This document shows positions 8,089-11,133 of a DNA stretch of 11,133 nucleotides, one piece after another. A program made the position numbers and the translations under genes. Below the pieces are notes generated by a model that worked only from the letters and a program-made list of their open reading frames with translations, was not told the origin of the DNA and ran no database searches. How positions within the stretch are numbered: position 1 is the first letter of the stretch; each line of letters starts with the position of its first letter. Origin of the DNA: an uncultured Caulobacterales bacterium (GTDB lineage: Bacteria; Pseudomonadota; Alphaproteobacteria; Caulobacterales; Maricaulaceae); contig CALLME010000236.1 of NCBI GenBank assembly GCA_938007945.1, positions 1 to 11,133 of the forward strand. Reading direction: 5' to 3'.

Positions 8089-8478
8089 TTAATTTGAGAT
8101 GATGAGATAAATCAGCGTCGCAGCCATACCAACATAGGACAGCAGCGCTGTTATAGTCCCAACAAAGCGGCCTTGCTTGAATTTGCCTGCCATGCCGAGG
8201 GCATGAAAAATACGACCTACTGTAAAGCCCGCACCAAAAATATGCAGCACAATTGGAAGGGCAGAAAGGCTCGCGAGTGCGAGCAAACCCACTAAAAGTA
8301 GCGGCGCGTTTTCAATAAAATTACCATGAGCGCGGATACGCGAGATAAGCTCGGTATCGCCGCCGTCCCCTAGATTGACCTTCTTCGCGATCCGCACCTG
8401 TCCGACGCGAAACATAAGAAAGGGGGCGAGGATGAGGTTTATGGCAACATAGAGGCCCACAATTTCAAACAAAGTCAT
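8089..8478 (-). CDS. MAPEG family membrane protein
   Basis: A 129-aa integral membrane protein of the MAPEG family (membrane-associated proteins in eicosanoid and glutathione metabolism). Four hydrophobic segments lie at about 3-23, 57-76, 78-95 and 106-127. The first loop has the family motif RIRAHGNFIENAP, with Arg49, His51, Asn53, Glu56 and Pro59 in the R-x-H-x-N-x-x-E-x-x-P pattern. GRIFHALGM (89-96) follows. Eukaryotic members conjugate or isomerise substrates with glutathione; bacterial members of this size are mostly uncharacterised, so glutathione use is inferred. A good GAGGA site precedes the ATG by about 6-7 nt. The gene lies 13 nt after an FrnE-like thiol oxidoreductase and under a MarR regulator, which fits a role against electrophiles or oxidants. 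Confidence 0.92.
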   Translation of the reverse strand: MTLFEIVGLYVAINLILAPFLMFRVGQVRIAKKVNLGDGGDTELISRIRAHGNFIENAPLLLVGLLALASLSALPIVLHIFGAGFTVGRIFHALGMAGKFKQGRFVGTITALLSYVGMAATLIYLIISN

Positions 8479-8491
8479 AGCGTTTCCTCAC

Positions 8492-9163
8492 TTAAGTGAT
8501 GGCTGCGGCACGGGTGATAGCCGCAAGATGTGTCTCTACGGGCTGTGCCCCCTGAACAATGAATTGTCCATTGTAAATAAATGTGGGCACGGCCGTGATA
8601 CCAAGGTTTTGAAAATAGAGGCGCTCAGATTCGACCGCGTCGATATCCTTGTCACTCTTTAGCAAATCTTTCACGAGCTTTCGATCCAGCCCAACGTCAT
8701 CCGCAAGACGTGTGAGCACATCTATATCGCCAACATCTACATTGTCAGTGAAAGCGGCGCGAAACAGCCTCTCTGCCATTTCGTTTGCTACGCCTTGCCC
8801 TTGCGCCCATCGCAACAGGCGGTGCGCATTTAAAGTGTTCGGGCGCATTTTGATTCCAGAGAAATTGAACGCGATGCCAACGTTGGGTCCTGCCTCTTCT
8901 AAATGCTGACGCATGACCGTCCACCGACTGCCAGGCCCCGCCTCGCCAAATTTTGCTTTCATATAGTCTTTATAAGGCACGCCTTCACGCGGCACATTTG
9001 GATCAAGCATATAGGGCCGCCAGGTAAGGTCTATGGTCGGGCCCGACTGTCGTGTGGCTTCGTGGAAATAGGCTGCGCCGAGCCAGCACCAAGGGCAGAT
9101 GACATCAGAGACAATATCAACTTTCACAATTTCGTCGGCAGATTTTGTAGGGGCCGTTTTCAT
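8492..9163 (-). CDS. FrnE/DsbA-family dithiol oxidoreductase
   Basis: A 223-aa cytosolic-type DsbA relative of the FrnE subgroup, a thioredoxin fold with an inserted helical domain. The active site is CPWC at residues 23-26 within SDVICPWCWLG. The cis-proline loop is TAVPTF (Pro193), followed by FIVQGAQP, typical of FrnE/HCCA-isomerase-like members. There is no signal peptide, unlike periplasmic DsbA. The family is linked to disulfide exchange and oxidative stress, and some members are glutathione-dependent isomerases; the substrate is unknown here. The ATG at 9163 shares its A with the TGA stop of marR (TGATG), a classic coupling arrangement. A TTG one codon upstream is in frame, but the coupled ATG is preferred. 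It is the first gene after the regulator and so a likely regulated target. Confidence 0.92.
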   Translation of the reverse strand: MKTAPTKSADEIVKVDIVSDVICPWCWLGAAYFHEATRQSGPTIDLTWRPYMLDPNVPREGVPYKDYMKAKFGEAGPGSRWTVMRQHLEEAGPNVGIAFNFSGIKMRPNTLNAHRLLRWAQGQGVANEMAERLFRAAFTDNVDVGDIDVLTRLADDVGLDRKLVKDLLKSDKDIDAVESERLYFQNLGITAVPTFIYNGQFIVQGAQPVETHLAAITRAAAIT

Positions 9164-9600
9164 CAACTTGCGACATTTGAGACAGAGAGCGACAAGAATT
9201 TCATTACGGCATCGACCTCTCTATCGTTGAGGCCCTTGACCAACTTTTCATTAAATGCGCGAAAATCATTCATAACGGTTTCGCGGACTGTCCAGCCTTT
9301 ACTCGTGAGAGACACAGTTTTTGTGCGTCTATCGTCATGACTGTGACCGCGGGAGACGAGCCCTGCCTCTTCCATGCGGGAGACTAGGCCAGTAATAGCG
9401 GAATTATTGCGGCCAACACCTTCTGATAATTCGCTTAATCGGCAATTATCGTGATAGCCAAGATAGATAAGCACGGCCGCTTGTGACGTGCCGACGTGAG
9501 AACTGGCAGATAAATGCGCATCCGCCGCCTTTGCGAGTTGCGTATGTGCGCGGTCGAGCATGAAAAATAAGCGTCTGTCTACGGGGCGTGCGATAGCCAT
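9163..9600 (-). CDS. MarR family transcriptional regulator
   Basis: A 145-aa winged helix-turn-helix regulator. The DNA-binding part spans about 37-100: helices around SQAAVLIYLGYH and RLSELSEGVGRNNSAITGLVSRMEEAGLV, then the wing HSHDDRRTKTVSLTSKG, which includes the conserved Asp-Arg-Arg (90-92). N- and C-terminal helices provide dimerisation. There is no cysteine, so redox sensing through a thiol is unlikely and a small-molecule ligand is more plausible (inference). A strong AGGAG site lies 5 nt before the ATG. It opens the six-gene run, and an inverted repeat covers its predicted transcription start, suggesting autorepression and control of the downstream oxidoreductase and MAPEG genes. 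Confidence 0.93.
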   Translation of the reverse strand: MAIARPVDRRLFFMLDRAHTQLAKAADAHLSASSHVGTSQAAVLIYLGYHDNCRLSELSEGVGRNNSAITGLVSRMEEAGLVSRGHSHDDRRTKTVSLTSKGWTVRETVMNDFRAFNEKLVKGLNDREVDAVMKFLSLSVSNVAS

Positions 9601-9602
9601 AG

Positions 9603-9618
9603 GGTCTCCTTTGAGACC
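9603..9618. promoter_or_regulatory. Inverted repeat, candidate MarR operator
   Basis: A perfect 6-bp inverted repeat with a 4-bp spacer: GGTCTC-CTTT-GAGACC. It begins 3 bp downstream of the predicted -10 and ends 2 bp before the marR ATG, so it covers the expected transcription start and the Shine-Dalgarno sequence. Position and size suit a MarR dimer site. If the transcript begins upstream of 9618, it could instead fold as a hairpin that hides the ribosome site. Confidence 0.5.
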
Positions 9619-9621
9619 TAA

Positions 9622-9649
9622 CTATTACGCATACGAACGAATCTGTCAA
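9622..9649 (-). promoter_or_regulatory. Predicted sigma-70 promoter of the marR run
   Basis: On the - strand a perfect TTGACA (9649-9644) is followed after 16 bp by TAATAG (9627-9622), a weak -10 with only three of six consensus bases. A GATTC (GANTC, 9643-9639) touches the -35 inside the spacer, a place where methylation-responsive GcrA promoters carry such sites in Caulobacter. Predicted transcription start is near 9615. The 79-bp gap between marR and the DUF2141 gene holds nothing else recognised. Confidence 0.5.
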
Positions 9650-9679
9650 AGCGCAGACGCACTATTGCGCGCGATTTCA

Positions 9680-10165
9680 TTACTTAACTTGGATTGTCGC
9701 CGTGTACCCCGTGGGTGTGAGCTCAAATTTGGCTTCTTCCCATTCGGGTTGGCTGAAGGGATCGCGTGCATTTTGAGAAAATCCATAATCTTCTGACGGC
9801 GCGCCGATGAATGACAGATCGATTTTTTTATCGCGATCCTCATCATGCAGGACTTTAATAGCATAAGACCCCGGGCTTAATGAATGAAACTGGGCGGAGA
9901 CAGTGCCGGCCTTAGCTGCAACAGTTTTCTCTGCAATGGTCTTGTCTGAACTGTAATTGTCTTCCGAATTAAAGACCGCAATAAGAATGTCGCCCTCGTC
10001 ATTATCAATGCTCGTAATATTAACAGTCAGAGGCGCAAAGGATTTTGCCTCTACCCCCGTTTGTTCAAATGGTTCTGAGGCGAGCGCTGTAGGGTCTGCT
10101 GCAAACATCGTTAAGGTGAAAGCTGCAAGGCCTAGAGTAAAGTTTTGATATTTGAAACCTGTCAT
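9680..10165 (-). CDS. Secreted DUF2141 domain protein
   Basis: A 161-aa protein with an N-terminal signal peptide (MTGFKYQNF, a hydrophobic core, cleavage likely after ALA at residue 29), so periplasmic or exported. The rest is a DUF2141 domain: LTVNITSI at about 46-53, GDILIAVFNS, then the diagnostic HDEDRDKKIDLSFIGAPSED and YGFSQNA (107-133). The aspartate-rich HDEDRDKKID loop resembles a calcium-binding turn. The function of the family is unknown. Start: ATG 10165 has GGAG 12 nt upstream, slightly far. ATG 10183 is an alternative with a weak site that lengthens the signal region by 6 residues. ATG 10264 is possible but gives an unlikely 33-residue lead. The gene is read toward marR, 79 bp away, which has its own promoter. 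Confidence 0.85.
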   Translation of the reverse strand: MTGFKYQNFTLGLAAFTLTMFAADPTALASEPFEQTGVEAKSFAPLTVNITSIDNDEGDILIAVFNSEDNYSSDKTIAEKTVAAKAGTVSAQFHSLSPGSYAIKVLHDEDRDKKIDLSFIGAPSEDYGFSQNARDPFSQPEWEEAKFELTPTGYTATIQVK

Positions 10166-10420
10166 AGTTGAATTACGCTCCATAAGGCTCTGAGTTCCAG
10201 TTTGAAAATGGATGTGTAAAAATTCGCGTCGTAAGGGACTTATCTCACGATGAGTTCTTGTCATTGGGAAATTATTAAGGCATTGTAAACCAAGTCTTGT
10301 TGGCCTTGTGCCTGCAATAACTTTCTTTTTGAGGCTGCGAATGGATCAATGCCTCTGTCCCGAGTGGGGGGGCAACCGTCGCTGCGGTGGCAGAGCGGTC
10401 AAATTTTTTTGGAGGGCAAA
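10166..10420. other. Divergent intergenic region between DUF2141 and OmpA-like genes
   Basis: These 255 bp separate two outward-reading envelope genes and should contain both promoters. No convincing -35/-10 pair was recognised for either. A partial CtrA-like pattern (TTAA 10275-10278, seven bases, TAAA 10286-10289) is present but imperfect. A small IR (CTCA-CGA-TGAG) lies near 10243-10253. The right end holds the unusual leader described separately. Confidence 0.4.
10351..10415 (+). promoter_or_regulatory. Leader of the OmpA-like gene: G7 run, hairpin and T7 run before the ribosome site
   Basis: GCCTCTGTCCC can pair imperfectly with a run of seven G (10366-10372). A second potential hairpin, CGCTGC-GGTG-GCAGAGCG (about 10379-10396, two bulged bases), is followed by a T7 tract at 10404-10410 and at once by GGAGG (10411-10415), 5 nt before the ATG. 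The hairpin plus T-run resembles an intrinsic terminator placed in the leader. The U-rich tract could equally be an S1-type translation enhancer. Confidence 0.35.
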
Positions 10421-11133
10421 ATGTCAAAATCCAATATATTAGTAAAACTTATTTTAGCGGCAAGCGCGATGACACTCGCCGCTTGCGCTACAACAGCGTC
10501 AACAGGCACAGGCGACACAGTTATGGCTATGTCTGCTGCAAATGCGCCGCAGGGCTACAAATGCTGGAACGGTTGTATGAAACTAGACTTAGCTGATTGC
10601 CCGGCCGAGCCGCAACCTATTTCAGAAGTCCAGTGCTGGGACGGCTCAATCGTTTCAGACGTATCACAATGCCCAGTGCAACAAACGACAGCCTGTTGGG
10701 ACGGTTCGCTTGTAACAGACGCGTCTCAATGCCCTGCTCAACCTATTACGCGTTCTGCTGAATCAATCACTTCGCTATGTGGTCAAGAATATCGTTCTGA
10801 GACGATTTACTATGAGTTTGACAAAGGTCGCTCCGCTGAGACGCAAGGCAAAATCAACCGTATCCTCGACATTGGCGAGTTCTGTAACGTCGAAAGCATT
10901 ACAGTTGTCGGCCACACGGATACATCTGGCTCAGCCGCATACAACCAGTCACTGTCTGAAAAGCGTGCTGCGGATGCCCGGGACGAGCTTGTACGTGACG
11001 GCGTAAATGCCAGCATCATTACATCAATGGGTCGTGGCGAAACAGAAAACGTTATTGATCGCGGAGACGGCGTGAAAGAAGCGCTGAACCGCCGTACAGA
11101 AGTTCTCATCAAGCTCGCTGAAACGGGCGGAAT
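10421..11133 (+). CDS. OmpA-domain lipoprotein with Cys-Trp repeats (3' end cut off by window)
   Basis: ATG 10421 follows GGAGG by 5 nt, and the frame stays open to the window end (237 codons). Residues 1-22 are a lipoprotein signal with lipobox LAAC (lipidated Cys22), so outer-membrane anchored. Residues 47-105 hold three repeats: CWNGCMKLDLADCP (from 48), CWDGSIVSDVSQCP (from 72) and CWDGSLVTDASQCP (from 92), each with Cys 12 residues apart. From about 125 comes an OmpA C-terminal domain: IYYEFDKG, VVGHTDTSGSAAYNQSLSEKRA and NRRTEVLI. Asp167 and Arg182 are 15 apart, as in OmpA-type diaminopimelate binding, so it should grip peptidoglycan. Cys120 and Cys155 may pair. No beta-barrel is present, so it resembles a Pal-like tether with an extra disulfide-rich neck, not OmpA itself. 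Few residues are likely to be missing, since the domain is almost complete. Confidence 0.9.
   Translation, partial: MSKSNILVKLILAASAMTLAACATTASTGTGDTVMAMSAANAPQGYKCWNGCMKLDLADCPAEPQPISEVQCWDGSIVSDVSQCPVQQTTACWDGSLVTDASQCPAQPITRSAESITSLCGQEYRSETIYYEFDKGRSAETQGKINRILDIGEFCNVESITVVGHTDTSGSAAYNQSLSEKRAADARDELVRDGVNASIITSMGRGETENVIDRGDGVKEALNRRTEVLIKLAETGG

Noticed and set aside
8903..9340. 145-codon + strand frame opposite the FrnE-like and marR genes
   Set aside because: It spans two opposing genes with clear family matches; no independent support.
10381..10400. A tRNA-Ser/Leu-like 5' segment (GGTGGCAGAGCGGTC) in the OmpA-like leader
   Set aside because: Only acceptor/D-arm-like bases are present. 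A T7 run and a ribosome site follow instead of anticodon and T arms, and no CCA end pairs with it. Not a tRNA gene; a chance match or remnant.
10810..11112. 100-codon - strand frame opposite the OmpA domain
   Set aside because: Ser/Arg-rich shadow; the + strand encodes a complete OmpA core motif set.

Overview
The window looks like a chromosomal core segment of an alphaproteobacterium, most likely from the dimorphic or prosthecate Caulobacterales/Hyphomonadales side. The strongest pointer is a DivL-type kinase whose phospho-acceptor histidine is replaced by tyrosine. The PmbA / CysQ-like phosphatase / DUF4170 neighbourhood fits too. The lineage is inferred from gene content only. No insertion sequence, prophage, CRISPR array, rRNA or complete tRNA was seen.

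Left part, + strand (1-3831): the 3' nine-tenths of glmM (phosphoglucosamine mutase, UDP-GlcNAc synthesis), a 137-bp gap with a short hairpin and a near-CtrA box next to a GANTC site, then divL (membrane anchor, PAS-like modules, HisKA with Tyr597, HATPase). DivL is a cell-cycle polarity protein acting upstream of CtrA.

Centre, - strand (9600 down to 3832): six genes in one tight run, read as marR, an FrnE/DsbA-like oxidoreductase, a MAPEG membrane protein, pmbA, a CysQ/inositol-monophosphatase-like enzyme fused to DUF4170, and msbA. Every junction is either an overlap or a gap of at most 13 nt. A promoter with a perfect TTGACA -35 and an inverted repeat over the predicted start lies just before marR. 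The run joins a thiol/electrophile-type module to a lipid A export and envelope module, probably on one message. The last gene, msbA, ends base-to-base against the end of divL.

Right part (9680-11133): a secreted DUF2141 protein on the - strand and, divergent from it, a + strand OmpA-domain lipoprotein with three Cys-Trp-Asp/Asn-Gly repeats, cut off by the window end. The intergenic leader of the lipoprotein gene holds a run of seven G, a possible hairpin and a run of seven T directly before the Shine-Dalgarno sequence.

Most worth a second look: the in-frame phosphatase-DUF4170 fusion that keeps a ribosome binding site and ATG at the seam, the tyrosine DivL and its upstream sites, the MarR promoter/operator controlling a run that reaches msbA, and the Cys-repeat lipoprotein.
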